In this document: positions 51,623 to 61,490 of the stretch, piece by piece
How positions within the stretch are numbered: the stretch's first letter is position 1
How the letters are laid out: the number at the start of each line of letters is the position of its first letter
NCBI GenBank assembly: GCA_017848965.1
Contig: JAFIHA010000056.1
Span: forward strand, 1-64,000
Direction: 5' to 3'
Length of the DNA: 64,000 bases
DNA from: Dechloromonas aromatica (nom. nud.)
Lineage (GTDB): Bacteria > Pseudomonadota > Gammaproteobacteria > Burkholderiales > Rhodocyclaceae
Notes under the pieces: model-generated
Database searches by the model: none
What the model was told of the DNA's origin: nothing
Seen by the model: only the letters and a program-made list of their open reading frames with translations
Position numbers and translations under genes: made by a program

Positions 51623-52867
51623 TCAGTAAACCTGGCGTCCGTCGACCAGCGTGTGGCGAACCTTGCCGTTCATTTCGTAGCCCAGCCAGGGCGAATTCTT
51701 GCCGCGGCTCTTCAGGGCTTCCGGCGTCAGCGTCCAGTTTGCCGCCGGGTCGAAGATGCAGAGATCGGCGGCCGCCCCGAGTGTCAGCGTGCCGCCGGGC
51801 AGGCCGAGGATTTCCGCCGGTGCACAAGTGATGCGGGCGAGCGCGGCGGGCAGGGCGATGCCTTCCTGCTCGGCCCACTTCAGGGTCAGCGGCAGCAAAA
51901 CCTCAAGCCCGGTGGCACCGGGTTTCGCCTCGCCGAAGGGGACCAGCTTGTCGTCGGCGCCGACCGGCGTGTGGTCGGAGCAGATCGCCGCCAGGCCGGC
52001 GGCGGCCGCCGCCGACAGTGCGGCGCGGTCGTCCCGGGTGCGCAGTGGCGGCAGGAAGCGGGCATGCGCGTTGAAGAAGCCGATGTCGTTCTCGGTCAGC
52101 AGCAGGTGATGGACGCCGATATCGAAACTGAGCGGCAGGCCCTCGTCGATCGCCGCCTTGACCAGCGCCACGCCGGCCGCCGACGACAGTCGCGTCAGGT
52201 GCACGCGGCAGCCGGTGTCGCGCACCAGTTGGACGATGGTGGCGATGGCGATGGTCTCGGCGGCGACCGGGATGCCGGCCAGGCCGAGGCGGGCGGACAC
52301 TTCGCCGTCGTGGGCGATGCCATTGCGCGACAGCCAGTAGTCCTGCGGATGAAGGAAGACCGGAAAGTCGAAACTGGCCGCGTATTCGAGCGCGCGCAGC
52401 AGGGCCTCGGTATCGACCACCGGCACCTTGGCCTGCGAGAAGGCGACGCAACCGGCCTTCTTCAGACCGGCCAGTTCGGACAGGCGCTCACCCTGCAGGC
52501 CCAGGGTCAGCGCGCCGAGCGGGAAGACGCGGGCCTTGCGGATTTCCTTGGCGCGATGCACCAAACGGTCGGCGAGCTCCGGCTCGTCAAGCGGCGGATC
52601 GGCGTCCGGCGGCACGACGACGCTGGTCACGCCGCCGGCGACCGCCGCCGCCAGTTCCGCCTCGATCGAGTTGAGACGAGCGCCAAGGTCGATCAGGCCG
52701 GGACAGACGACGCAGCCGGCGGCATCGATCGTCCGCTCGGCGACGAAGTCGGCGGGCACTTCGCCGATGCCGGCGATCTTGCGGTCGACGATGAAAAGCG
52801 AGGTGTTGCTGCGGTCGAGGCCGGATTTCGGGTCGATGACGCGGCCGTTGCTGATTTCGATATTCAT
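51623..52867 (-). CDS. Dihydroorotase-like protein, probably catalytically inactive (PyrC'/PyrX)
   Basis: 414 residues, class I dihydroorotase fold: CVVCPGLIDLGARLNS near residue 60, VTSVVVPPDADPPLD, AICSDHTPVGADDK and a C-terminal GAAADLCIFDPAANW. The metal-binding HxH that should follow the Asp in LID is replaced by Gly62 and Arg64, so binuclear zinc cannot be held as in active enzymes. This is the pattern of the non-catalytic PyrC' (PyrX) that assembles with aspartate transcarbamoylase in pseudomonads. The active dihydroorotase must be elsewhere. Directly downstream of pyrB (4-bp gap). Confidence 0.88.
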   Translation of the reverse strand: MNIEISNGRVIDPKSGLDRSNTSLFIVDRKIAGIGEVPADFVAERTIDAAGCVVCPGLIDLGARLNSIEAELAAAVAGGVTSVVVPPDADPPLDEPELADRLVHRAKEIRKARVFPLGALTLGLQGERLSELAGLKKAGCVAFSQAKVPVVDTEALLRALEYAASFDFPVFLHPQDYWLSRNGIAHDGEVSARLGLAGIPVAAETIAIATIVQLVRDTGCRVHLTRLSSAAGVALVKAAIDEGLPLSFDIGVHHLLLTENDIGFFNAHARFLPPLRTRDDRAALSAAAAAGLAAICSDHTPVGADDKLVPFGEAKPGATGLEVLLPLTLKWAEQEGIALPAALARITCAPAEILGLPGGTLTLGAAADLCIFDPAANWTLTPEALKSRGKNSPWLGYEMNGKVRHTLVDGRQVY

Positions 52868-52871
52868 TGCT

Positions 52872-53831
52872 TCAGTTCCCCGCGACGATGCTCATCACCG
52901 CCATGCGCACGGCGATGCCGAAGGTGACCTGGTTCAGGATGACGGCCTGCGGCCCGTCGGCCACCGCCGAATGGATCTCGACGCCGCGGTTCATCGGCCC
53001 TGGGTGCATGACGATGGCGTCCGGCTTGGCCAGCGCCAGCTTCTGCGGCGTCAGGCCGTAGTGGCGGAAGTACTCGCCGGCCGACGGCAGCAGGGCGCCG
53101 TTCATGCGCTCGTTCTGCAGGCGCAGCATGATCACCACGTCGCAATCCTTGAGGCCTTCTGCCATGTCGTGGAAGACATGCACGCCGAGCTTGTCGAGAT
53201 GCTTGGGCAGCAGGGTTTCCGGGCCGATGGCGCGGACTTCCGGGACGCCGAGCGTGGTCAGCGCATGGATGTCGGAGCGGGCGACGCGCGAGTGCAGGAG
53301 GTCGCCGACGATGGCGACGCGCAGGTTGGAGAAATCCTTCTTGTAGTGGCGGATCGTGTACATGTCGAGCATGCCCTGTGTCGGGTGGGCATGACGGCCG
53401 TCGCCGGCGTTGACGACGTGGATGTCGTCGCGGCCGATGCGCCGCAGGTGCTCGGCGATCAGGTAGGGCGCGCCGGACGAGGCGTGGCGGACGACGAACA
53501 GGTTGGCGTCCATCGCGCACAGGTTGTCGATGGTGTCGAGCAGGGTCTCGCCCTTGGCCGTCGACGAACGGCCGATGTCGAGGTTGATGACGTCGGCGGA
53601 CAGGCGCTTGGCGGCAATCTCGAAAGTGGTGCGGGTGCGCGTCGAGTTCTCGAAGAACAGGTTGAAGACGCTCTTGCCGCGCAGCAGCGGCACCTTCTTC
53701 ACCTCGCGCGCAGAAACCTCCATGAAGGACTCGGCGATGTCGAGGATCTGCGTCATGATCGAACGCGGCAGACCTTCGGTCGACAGCAGGTGGATCAGTT
53801 CGCCGTTGTCGTTGAGCTGCGGATTATGCAT
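52872..53831 (-). CDS. pyrB: Aspartate carbamoyltransferase catalytic chain
   Basis: 319 residues from [16 protein letters not shown]. Carbamoyl-phosphate site [13 protein letters not shown], then [18 protein letters not shown] and the C-terminal [12 protein letters not shown]. Second step of pyrimidine synthesis. Its start overlaps the pyrR stop by 8 bp; no pyrI regulatory chain is present, consistent with the PyrB-PyrC' dodecamer class. Confidence 0.96.
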   Translation of the reverse strand: MHNPQLNDNGELIHLLSTEGLPRSIMTQILDIAESFMEVSAREVKKVPLLRGKSVFNLFFENSTRTRTTFEIAAKRLSADVINLDIGRSSTAKGETLLDTIDNLCAMDANLFVVRHASSGAPYLIAEHLRRIGRDDIHVVNAGDGRHAHPTQGMLDMYTIRHYKKDFSNLRVAIVGDLLHSRVARSDIHALTTLGVPEVRAIGPETLLPKHLDKLGVHVFHDMAEGLKDCDVVIMLRLQNERMNGALLPSAGEYFRHYGLTPQKLALAKPDAIVMHPGPMNRGVEIHSAVADGPQAVILNQVTFGIAVRMAVMSIVAGN

Positions 53832-54330
53832 TTTCCAGCCTCCAGGCCAGTTGATCGCTTTCGTCGCGACCCAGGACCAGGCTTTGCCCGGCTGCCAGAT
53901 CGACATCCCAGACCCGCCAGGTCGCCGCCACCGGCAGCTCGCGCCCGCCACGGTCGGCGAGGACGGCGAGATCGACCGCCGCCGGCCGCCCGTAATCGAA
54001 CAGTTCGTTGATCGCCGCCCGCGTCGTCCGCCCGGTATAGAGCACGTCGTCGACCAGGATCAGGTGGCGGCCTTCGACCTCGAACGGAATCAGCGTCGGC
54101 TTGACCTGCGGGTGCAGGCCCTTCTCGGCGAAATCGTCGCGGTAGAAGGAAACGTCGATCAGGCCGATTTCCTCGGTCAGGCCGAGCAATTCACGCAGAC
54201 GCTCGGCGATCCAGGCGCCGCCGCTGTAGATGCCGACCAGCGCGGGATTCTTCGGCAACAGCGGACGGATCAGTTCGGCCAGTTGCCGGCACTGGGCTTC
54301 GGCATCGGGCAGGGGGTCATTGGCTAGCAT
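53824..54330 (-). CDS. pyrR: PyrR-type phosphoribosyltransferase/regulator
   Basis: 168 residues. PRPP loop [19 protein letters not shown], and [13 protein letters not shown] near the N-terminus. In Gram-positives PyrR binds pyr mRNA and has uracil phosphoribosyltransferase activity; in pseudomonads the pyrR-pyrB-pyrC' order is the same as here and the regulatory mechanism is less clear. Overlaps both ruvX (14 bp) and pyrB (8 bp). Confidence 0.92.
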   Translation of the reverse strand: MLANDPLPDAEAQCRQLAELIRPLLPKNPALVGIYSGGAWIAERLRELLGLTEEIGLIDVSFYRDDFAEKGLHPQVKPTLIPFEVEGRHLILVDDVLYTGRTTRAAINELFDYGRPAAVDLAVLADRGGRELPVAATWRVWDVDLAAGQSLVLGRDESDQLAWRLENA

Positions 54331-54742
54331 GCGACGAACTTTCGAACCAGGTTTGGAGAATCAGTTGAGCGGCGACCGCATCGAGCAGCGGCTTCGCCGA
54401 CTTGGCATTGCGTCCGGTCTCGCGCAGGCGCGCCTCGGCGTCGAGCGAGCTGAGCCGCTCGTCGGCCATGGCGACCGGCAGATTGAAGCGTTTTTGCAGG
54501 CGTTCGGCGAACTTCGTCGCCAAGCGGGTCATTTCGTGTGGCGTGCCGTCGGCGTGCGTCGGCAAGCCGACGACCAGCCGCTCCGGCTGCCATTCGGCGA
54601 TCAGCTTGCCGATCGCCGCGAAGCGCTCGTCGTTCGACTCGGCGCGGATCACCGTCAGCGGATGCGCCGAAGCGAGCAGCGTCTCGCCGGTGGCGACGCC
54701 GATCCGCTTTTCGCCGAAATCGAAAGCGAGCACCGTCCCCAC
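54317..54742 (-). CDS. ruvX: RuvX/YqgF Holliday junction resolvase-like nuclease
   Basis: 141 residues. RNase H-like fold: [16 protein letters not shown] with the first Asp, [29 protein letters not shown] and [12 protein letters not shown]. Processes pre-16S rRNA 5' ends in E. coli. 1-bp gap after yqgE and 14-bp overlap with pyrR. Confidence 0.94.
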   Translation of the reverse strand: MGTVLAFDFGEKRIGVATGETLLASAHPLTVIRAESNDERFAAIGKLIAEWQPERLVVGLPTHADGTPHEMTRLATKFAERLQKRFNLPVAMADERLSSLDAEARLRETGRNAKSAKPLLDAVAAQLILQTWFESSSHASQ

Positions 54743-54743
54743 G

Positions 54744-55304
54744 TCAGGCGTGACCGGCGACGTCGGAAAGCTGCGAGAAACTGACGCCCAGTTTCTGCAT
54801 CGCCGCCGGCAGACGCTCTTCCGGCGGCAGGTCGAACAGGATGGCGGACTTGGCCGGCACCGTCAGCCAGGAGTTCTGCGCCAGTTCTTCCTCGAGCTGG
54901 CCGGCATCCCAGCCGGAATAGCCGAGGGTGACGAGGATTTCCGCCGGCACCCCGTCCTTGCCGACGGCAGCGAGGATGTCGCGCGAACTGGTGAGCCCGA
55001 TCTCGCTGTTGATCGCCAGCGTCGACTGCCAGTTGCCGACCGGCCGGTGCAGCACGAAACCGCGGTCGAGCTGCACCGGCCCGCCGAAATACACCGGCAG
55101 CCTGGCCAGCTCCGTCTGTTCGAGCGGGATGTCGATCTTCTCGAACAGACCGGCCAGGTTCATGTCGAGCGGCCGATTGACGATGATGCCCAGCGCGCCG
55201 TTCTCGTTGTGCTCGCAAATGTAGACGAGCGCATTCGAGAAATAGGGGTCTTCCAGCGCCGGCATGGCGATCAGGAAGTTGTCGGTCAGGTTGACGTTGT
55301 CCAT
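54744..55304 (-). CDS. YqgE/AlgH family protein
   Basis: 186 residues from [46 protein letters not shown], the UPF0301 signature, then [17 protein letters not shown] and [15 protein letters not shown]. Function not established (AlgH affects alginate in Pseudomonas). First gene of the yqgE-ruvX-pyrR-pyrB-pyrC' operon; divergent from gspC across 108 bp. Confidence 0.93.
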   Translation of the reverse strand: MDNVNLTDNFLIAMPALEDPYFSNALVYICEHNENGALGIIVNRPLDMNLAGLFEKIDIPLEQTELARLPVYFGGPVQLDRGFVLHRPVGNWQSTLAINSEIGLTSSRDILAAVGKDGVPAEILVTLGYSGWDAGQLEEELAQNSWLTVPAKSAILFDLPPEERLPAAMQKLGVSFSQLSDVAGHA

Positions 55305-55412
55305 GGGCGGCAATTTTAAAGGAAAACCTGCCTGCTGCCGCGCCGATCGCCGTCACGGAACGGTAACAGCGCTGCATTAATCTGCCCTACTTATCGCCCA
55401 CCGACATCCGGC

Positions 55413-55898
55413 ATGCCCAGCCTTTTCCTTTCCCGTCGCCTGCCGTCCCCGGCCGCCCTGCAGCGCTTCGCCGCGCCAGCGGCGACGGCGCTCGTGGCGC
55501 TCACCGCGAGCTGGCTGTTCGGCGCGCTGGCTGGCGACTTCCTGCTGCCGGCCAGCGCCCCGGTGCACATCGCCGAGCACCGCCCGCAGCCGCTCGCCGA
55601 ACGCCTGGCCAGCCGCCTCGCCTTCGCCGGCAATACGCCCAGCTCTGCGGCAGCGCCGCTCAACCTGACGCTGGCCGGCATCAGCGCCTCCGCCGACGCC
55701 GGCGTGGCACGCGCGCTGATCCGCGTCGAAGGGCAACCCGGCCTGCGCCTCGTCGCCATCGGTGACGAAATCGGCAACGGCCTGCGCCTGCGTGCCATCG
55801 AAAACGATGCCGTGACCCTCGCCGGTCCCGCCGGCGACAGCCGGCTGACCCTGCCCAAACCCGCCAACCTCACGCCCACCACCGACCCCGATGACTGA
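55413..55898 (+). CDS. gspC: Type II secretion inner-membrane protein GspC (short form)
   Basis: 161 residues: basic N-terminus, one membrane helix (TALVALTASWLFGALAGDFLL, ~25-45), proline-rich linker, and a homology region LNLTLAGISASADAGVARALIRVEGQPGLRLVAIGDEIGNGLRLRAIENDAVTL that contacts the secretin N0 domain. Unlike the ~270-residue GspC of enterics it has no C-terminal PDZ domain. Overlaps gspD by 8 bp. Confidence 0.85.
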   Translation: MPSLFLSRRLPSPAALQRFAAPAATALVALTASWLFGALAGDFLLPASAPVHIAEHRPQPLAERLASRLAFAGNTPSSAAAPLNLTLAGISASADAGVARALIRVEGQPGLRLVAIGDEIGNGLRLRAIENDAVTLAGPAGDSRLTLPKPANLTPTTDPDD

Positions 55899-57927
55899 CC
55901 CGATCCGCCACGCCTGCCGCCTCGCCGGGCTGCTGGCCAGCCTCTGCCTGCCGCTGGCCGGCCACGCCGCGCCGCAGGAACCGCTGACCATCAACTTCGT
56001 CGGCGTCGATGTCGAATCGGCGGTGAAAGCGGTCGGCCAGGTGACCGGGCGCAATTTCGTCATCGACCCGCGCGTCAAGGGCAGCATCAACATCGTTTCG
56101 AATCGCCCGATGGCACCGGAAACCGCCTACCAGACGCTGGTCGCCGCACTGCGCCTGCAGGGCTTCGCGGTCGTCGAAGGCAAGAACGTCACGCGCATCC
56201 TGCCCGAGGCCGATGCGCGCGCCCAGCCCGGCCCGGTACGCAATACGGCGGGCAACGGCGAGGAGATCGTCACCCGCGTTTTCCAGGTACGCTACGAATC
56301 GGCGCCGCAACTGGTCAACGCGCTGAAGCCGCTGGTCGGCGCCAACCAGTCGATCACCGCCAACGCCGCCAGCAACACCCTGGTCATTTCCGAGTCGGCC
56401 GACAACCTGCGTCGCATCGAGCGCATCCTCGCCGCCATCGACGTGCCGCGCGGCGACGAACCGCAAGCCCTGGCGCTGCAGCACGTCTCGGCGCTCGAAG
56501 TGGCCCGCCACCTGCAGGTCCTGTTCGGCGCTGGCGGCAACGGCGCCTTCGCGGTCAGCGCCGACCTGCGCGGCAACCGCCTCTTCCTGCGCGCCGACAA
56601 CCCGGCCTTGCTGTTGCGCGCCGCCGGCATCGCGGTGGCGATGGACAAGCCGGAAGCCGGTCTCGGCAACATCCGCGTCATTCCGCTGCGCCACGCCGAC
56701 GCGACGCGCATCGCCGACACCCTGCGCGCCCTGCTCGGCACCGAGAGCGGCGCGAGCGCGAACAACGCCACGACCAGCACGCCGCTTTCCAGTTCGAGTT
56801 CGGGCGCTACCAAGACCAACACCGACGGTTCGACCGCCAAGGCCGCCGAAACCACCAGCTTCAGCAGCGGCAACAGTAACGGTAACGGGCTGGTCGCCGG
56901 CAGCATGATCCAGGCCGACGCGGCCAGCAATTCGCTGCTCATCACCGCCCCCGACAGCGTTTTCGCCAACCTGCAGAACGTTGTCGGCCTGCTCGACCGG
57001 CGCCGCGCCCAGGTGCACATCGAGGCGCTGATCGTCGAACTCTCGGCCGAGCGCGCCGCCGAGTTCGGCATCCAGTGGCAGGACCTGAGCGGGCTGTCGA
57101 ACAAAAGCGTCAGCGTCATCGGCGGTACCAACTTCGGCAACAGCAGCCAGAACATCATCTCGGCCGCGACCAGCGTCGCCAATGCCGGGCGCGGCCTCAA
57201 CTTCGGCATCGTCAACGGCACGATCAACGTGCCCGGCCTGGGCACCATCACCAACCTCGGCCTGCTCGCCCGTTTCCTGGAAAGCGAGGCGCAGGCCAAC
57301 ATCCTGTCCACGCCGAGCATCATGACGCTGGACAACGAAGAGGCGAAGATCGTCATCGGTCAGAACCTGCCCTTCATCACCGGCTCGTACAGCGCGACCA
57401 GCGGCAGCAGTTCGGTGACGCCGTTCCAGACCTACGAGCGGCGCGACGTCGGGCTGACGCTCAAGGTCAAGCCGAAGATCACCGAGGGCGGCGTCGTCCA
57501 TCTGCAGATTTACCAGGAAGCCTCGTCGGTGCAAACAGGCACCGCCAGCAATGCGTCCGGCCCGGTCACCAACAAGCGCTCGCTGGAATCCAGCGTGCTG
57601 GTCGACGACGGCCGACTGATCGTCCTCGGCGGCCTGATCGAGGACAAGCTGGGCAACGACGAGGAAAAGGTGCCGGTGCTCGGCGACGTGCCGGTGCTGC
57701 GCAACCTCTTCCGCTACGAGAACCGCAGCCGCAAGAAGACCAACCTGATGGTCTTCCTGCGCCCGAGCATCGTCCGTGACACGCGCGACTACGAAGCCCT
57801 GACCGAAGACCGCTACCGCGAACTGCTCGACGTCCAGGCGCGGCAGCGCACGCTCAACCCGCCGCCCTGGGGCGACCGTTCGACGCCGACGCTGCCGGCG
57901 CTGCCCGCGCCTTCGACGACGCCATGA
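55891..57927 (+). CDS. gspD: Type II secretion outer-membrane secretin GspD
   Basis: 678 residues: signal peptide (MTDPIRHACRLAGLLASLCLPLAGHAA), N0-N3 repeats (PLTINFVGVDVESAVKAVGQ ..., VFQVRYESAPQLVNALKPLV, IPLRHADATRIADTLRALL), a Ser/Thr/Asn-rich linker (~289-330), and the C-terminal secretin core (LLARFLESEAQANILSTPSIMTLDNEEAKIVIGQNLPF ... LIVLGGLIED). Forms the outer-membrane channel. ATGA overlap with gspE. Confidence 0.95.
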   Translation: MTDPIRHACRLAGLLASLCLPLAGHAAPQEPLTINFVGVDVESAVKAVGQVTGRNFVIDPRVKGSINIVSNRPMAPETAYQTLVAALRLQGFAVVEGKNVTRILPEADARAQPGPVRNTAGNGEEIVTRVFQVRYESAPQLVNALKPLVGANQSITANAASNTLVISESADNLRRIERILAAIDVPRGDEPQALALQHVSALEVARHLQVLFGAGGNGAFAVSADLRGNRLFLRADNPALLLRAAGIAVAMDKPEAGLGNIRVIPLRHADATRIADTLRALLGTESGASANNATTSTPLSSSSSGATKTNTDGSTAKAAETTSFSSGNSNGNGLVAGSMIQADAASNSLLITAPDSVFANLQNVVGLLDRRRAQVHIEALIVELSAERAAEFGIQWQDLSGLSNKSVSVIGGTNFGNSSQNIISAATSVANAGRGLNFGIVNGTINVPGLGTITNLGLLARFLESEAQANILSTPSIMTLDNEEAKIVIGQNLPFITGSYSATSGSSSVTPFQTYERRDVGLTLKVKPKITEGGVVHLQIYQEASSVQTGTASNASGPVTNKRSLESSVLVDDGRLIVLGGLIEDKLGNDEEKVPVLGDVPVLRNLFRYENRSRKKTNLMVFLRPSIVRDTRDYEALTEDRYRELLDVQARQRTLNPPPWGDRSTPTLPALPAPSTTP

Positions 57928-59393
57928 GCCTGCCCCGCCTGCCCTACGCCTTCGCCCGCGCCGCCGGCATCCTGCCCGGCGAGCAGGCGGACAGCGTCTT
58001 CTACCGCGCCGACGGCGCCTCGCCGCTGGCCGCGCTGGCCGAACTGGCGCGTGCCGCCGACCGCCCGCTGCGCCCGTTGCCGCTGCCCGCCGACGAGTTC
58101 GAACGCCGCCTCGCCAGCGCCTACGCCGGCGGCGAGCAGAGCGCCGCCGAAGTCGCCAGCGACATCGGCCAGGATCTCGACCTCGCCCGCCTGGTCGAGG
58201 AACTGCCGCCGGTCGAGGACCTGCTCGACGCCCGCCACGACGCGCCGATCATCCGCATGATCAACGCCCTGCTCACCCAGGCGGCGCGCGAGAACGCCTC
58301 CGACATCCACATCGAGGCCTACGAACGGCAATCGGTCGTCCGCTTCCGCCTCGACGGCGTGCTGCACGACGTCGTCGCGCCGAAGCGCGCGCTGCACGCG
58401 GCGATGGTGTCGCGGATCAAGATCATGGCCGGCCTCGACATCGCCGAGAAGCGCCTGCCGCAGGATGGCCGGTTGAGCGTGCGGATCGCCGGCCGCGGCA
58501 TGGACGTGCGCGTATCGACGCTGCCCGCCAGCCACGGCGAACGGGTCGTCCTGCGCCTGCTCGACAAGGACCCGCAACGTCTCGACCTCGCCCGCCTGGG
58601 CATGGCCGCCGACACCCTGGCCCGGGTCGACGGCCTGATCCGCCAGCCGCACGGCATCCTGCTCGTCACCGGACCGACCGGCTCGGGCAAGACGACGACG
58701 CTGTACGCCGCGCTGTCCCGCCTCGACGCCCGCCGCCTCAACATCATGACGGTCGAGGACCCGGTCGAATACGACCTGCCGGGAATCGGCCAGACCCAGG
58801 TCAATCCGCGCATCGAACTCGATTTCGCCAAGGCCCTGCGCGCCATCCTGCGCCAGGACCCGGACGTCGTCATGATCGGCGAAATCCGCGACGCCGAGAC
58901 CGCGCAGATTGCCGTCCAGGCCAGCCTGACCGGCCACCTGGTGCTGGCCACGCTGCACACCAACGACGCGGTGAGCGCCGCCACCCGGCTGACCGACATG
59001 GGCATCGAACCCTTCCTGCTCTCGTCGTCGCTGCTCGGCGTCCTCGCCCAGCGCCTGGTGCGCCGCCTCTGCCCGCACTGCCGGCAGCCCGGCCCGGCGG
59101 CCAGCGACGCCGGCCTGCCGGCCGAGATCGGCCGCCTCTGGCAGGCCGTCGGCTGCCCGCACTGCGCCCACACCGGCTATCTCGGGCGGCTGGGCATCTA
59201 CGAACTGCTCGAGATCGACGACGCGCTACGCCCGCTGGTCCATCAACAAAGTGGCGAGGCCGCGCTGCGCGCGGCGGCGCGCGACCCCGCCCGCGGGGCG
59301 AGCCTGCTGCGCCTGCTGCATGAGGACGGGCTGCGCTGGCTGGAGGCCGGCGAGACCTCGCTCGAAGAACTGCTGCGCGTGACGCGCGCCTGA
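57924..59393 (+). CDS. gspE: Type II secretion ATPase GspE
   Basis: 489 residues. N1E domain, then Walker A GPTGSGKTT (250-258), Asp box MTVEDPVEYD, Walker B VVMIGEIRDAETA, and a C-terminal zinc module CPHC ... CPHC. Cytosolic hexameric ATPase driving pseudopilus assembly. 12-bp gap to gspF. Confidence 0.96.
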   Translation: MSLPRLPYAFARAAGILPGEQADSVFYRADGASPLAALAELARAADRPLRPLPLPADEFERRLASAYAGGEQSAAEVASDIGQDLDLARLVEELPPVEDLLDARHDAPIIRMINALLTQAARENASDIHIEAYERQSVVRFRLDGVLHDVVAPKRALHAAMVSRIKIMAGLDIAEKRLPQDGRLSVRIAGRGMDVRVSTLPASHGERVVLRLLDKDPQRLDLARLGMAADTLARVDGLIRQPHGILLVTGPTGSGKTTTLYAALSRLDARRLNIMTVEDPVEYDLPGIGQTQVNPRIELDFAKALRAILRQDPDVVMIGEIRDAETAQIAVQASLTGHLVLATLHTNDAVSAATRLTDMGIEPFLLSSSLLGVLAQRLVRRLCPHCRQPGPAASDAGLPAEIGRLWQAVGCPHCAHTGYLGRLGIYELLEIDDALRPLVHQQSGEAALRAAARDPARGASLLRLLHEDGLRWLEAGETSLEELLRVTRA

Positions 59394-59405
59394 CGGACGC
59401 CGAGC

Positions 59406-60605
59406 ATGCCCGCCTTCCACTACCGCGCCATTGCCCTCGACGGCCGTGAAAGCAGCGGCACCGTCGATGCTGAGAGCAGCCGCCAGGCACGCGCCAGCTT
59501 GCGCGAGCAGGGCTTGCTCGCCGTCGACCTGGAGGCGGCGCGGGCCGCCGGCAACCAGCGCAAGCTGCCGCGCCTCGGCAACACGGCGCTGATGCTGCTC
59601 ACCCGCCAGTGGTCGACACTGCTCGCCGCCGGCATCCCGGTCGAGCGGGCGCTGGCGGCGCTCGCCGAACAAAGCGACGACGCCCCGACGCGCAGCCTGC
59701 TCGGCGCCATCCGCGACGAACTGCAGGCCGGCCATCCGCTGCACCGGGCGCTGGAAAACTTTCCGCAGACCTTCAACCGCCTCTACTGCGCGCTGGTCGC
59801 CGCCGGCGAGCAGAGCGGCCAGCTCGACCAGGTCATGCAGCGCCTCGCCGACAGCCTGGAAAGCAGCGGCGCGCTGCGCCAGAAGGTGTTGCAGGCGACC
59901 ATCTACCCGGTCCTCGTGGTCATCGTCGCCAGCGCCGTGATCGGCGCCCTGATGCTCTACGTCGTGCCGCAGGTGGTCGCCGTCTTCAACAGCGGCAAGC
60001 ACACGCTGCCTTTCCTGACCCGGGCGCTGATCGCCGTCAGCGATCTCCTGCGCACCACCTGGCCACTGCTCGCCGTCGTTTTCGGCGGCGGCCTGTGGGC
60101 CTTCCGCCGCGCCTGGCGCAACGAGGATTTCCGCCACACCCGCCAGTTGCAACTGCTGCGCCTGCCGGTCCTCGGCCGCCTGCTGCAGGCGCTCGACAGC
60201 GCCCGCCTGGCGCAGACCATGGCCATCCTGGTGGCCAGCGGCGTGCCACTGCTCGCCGCCCTCGACGCCGGCTGCGCCGTACTCTGGCTGCTGCCGCTGC
60301 GCCGCGCGCTGGCGACGGCGAGCGGCGAAGTGCGCGAAGGCGCCAGCCTGCACCGCGCCCTCGCCCGCTCCGGGCGTTTTCCGCCGCTACTGGTGCACAT
60401 GATCGGCAGCGGCGAAGCCTCCGGCCGCCTCGGCGAAATGCTGGAGAAAGCCGCCCGCCAGCAAAGCGACGAAGTCGCCGCCCGCCTCGGCACCGCCACC
60501 GCGCTGCTCGAACCGCTGCTCATCCTGGCCATGGGCGGCATCGTCCTGGTCATCGTCCTCGCCATCCTGCAACCGATCATCGAGATCAACCAACTGCTGC
60601 ATTGA
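59406..60605 (+). CDS. gspF: Type II secretion inner-membrane platform protein GspF
   Basis: 399 residues with two GspF domains (RQWSTLLAAGIPVERALAALAEQ and SARLAQTMAILVASGVPLLAAL) and three membrane segments (VLVVIVASAVIGALMLYVV, LAVVFGGGLWAFRRAW region, LILAMGGIVLVIVLAIL). Platform contacting GspE. Confidence 0.95.
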   Translation: MPAFHYRAIALDGRESSGTVDAESSRQARASLREQGLLAVDLEAARAAGNQRKLPRLGNTALMLLTRQWSTLLAAGIPVERALAALAEQSDDAPTRSLLGAIRDELQAGHPLHRALENFPQTFNRLYCALVAAGEQSGQLDQVMQRLADSLESSGALRQKVLQATIYPVLVVIVASAVIGALMLYVVPQVVAVFNSGKHTLPFLTRALIAVSDLLRTTWPLLAVVFGGGLWAFRRAWRNEDFRHTRQLQLLRLPVLGRLLQALDSARLAQTMAILVASGVPLLAALDAGCAVLWLLPLRRALATASGEVREGASLHRALARSGRFPPLLVHMIGSGEASGRLGEMLEKAARQQSDEVAARLGTATALLEPLLILAMGGIVLVIVLAILQPIIEINQLLH

Positions 60606-60610
60606 ACGCC

Positions 60611-61045
60611 ATGCCCAAAACCCTCGCCCGCCAGACCGGCTTCACCCTGATCGAAGTCATGGTCGTCGTCGTCATCCTCGGCATCCTTGCCGCCCTCGTC
60701 GTGCCCAAGGTGATGAGCCGCCCCGACGAGGCGCGCCAGGTCGCCGCCCGCCAGGACATCGGCGGCCTGCTGCAGGCGCTCAAGCTCTACCGCCTCGACA
60801 ACCGCCGCTATCCGAGCAGCGAACAGGGCCTGCGCGCCCTGGTCGAGAAACCGGCGCAACCGCCGCTGCCTGACAACTGGAAGCCCGGCGGCTACGTCGA
60901 GCGCCTGCCGCTCGATCCCTGGGGCCAGCCCTACCAGTACCTGAACCCCGGGCTGCGCGGCGAGATCGACGTCTTCAGCTTCGGCGCCGACGGTGTCGCG
61001 GGTGGCGAGGGCGCAGATGCGGACATCGGCAACTGGGCGCTCTGA
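60611..61045 (+). CDS. gspG: Type II secretion major pseudopilin GspG
   Basis: 144 residues from MPKTLARQTGFTLIEVMVVVVILGILAALVVP: prepilin cleavage between Gly and Phe, Glu5. Then RLDNRRYPSSEQGLRALVEKP and the C-terminal calcium-site region PLDPWGQPYQYLNPG ... FSFGADG. Starts 6 bp after gspF. Confidence 0.95.
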   Translation: MPKTLARQTGFTLIEVMVVVVILGILAALVVPKVMSRPDEARQVAARQDIGGLLQALKLYRLDNRRYPSSEQGLRALVEKPAQPPLPDNWKPGGYVERLPLDPWGQPYQYLNPGLRGEIDVFSFGADGVAGGEGADADIGNWAL

Positions 61046-61490
61046 GGCCGGGCAGGCCGGCTTCACGCTGGTCGAGATCCTGGTCGCGCTGGCCATCGTC
61101 GCCATCCTGGCCGGCGGCGTCGCGCTGACCCTGCCCGATCCAGCGCGCGCCGCCCAACAGGCGACAGCCCAGGCCCTGCACGCGCAGGCGGCGAGCGCCG
61201 CCCGTCGCGCGCGCAGCGAGGCGCAACCGTGGGCCTGGCAGGTCGATGCCGACGGCGGACGCCTGCTGGTGGCCGCCGACGGACGCTGGCAAGCGGCCGG
61301 CAAGCCGGTCAGCAGCAGCGGCTTGGCCGTCGGCGGACCGGAGATCGACGGCGTCCGGCGGCCACCCGGCAGCGCCATCGTCTTTGCCGCCGTGCCGCCG
61401 ATCTTCGCCGTCGACCTGCAGGGCGACGGCCGCCGCTGGCGTATCGCCGGCCAGCCGAACGGCCGGGTGACGCTGGAGCAACTACCATGA
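61017..61490 (+). CDS. gspH: Type II secretion minor pseudopilin GspH
   Basis: 157 residues from ATG 61017; TTG-type earlier start at 60993 less likely. Prepilin motif AGFTLVEILVALAIVAILAG. Overlaps the gspG end by 29 bp in another frame. Globular part short; assigned GspH by order and by the minor-pseudopilin pattern. Confidence 0.85.
   Translation: MRTSATGRSEAGQAGFTLVEILVALAIVAILAGGVALTLPDPARAAQQATAQALHAQAASAARRARSEAQPWAWQVDADGGRLLVAADGRWQAAGKPVSSSGLAVGGPEIDGVRRPPGSAIVFAAVPPIFAVDLQGDGRRWRIAGQPNGRVTLEQLP

Noticed and set aside
55870-57534. 554-codon minus-strand frame opposite gspD
   Set aside because: Shadow of the secretin gene, no recognisable domain.
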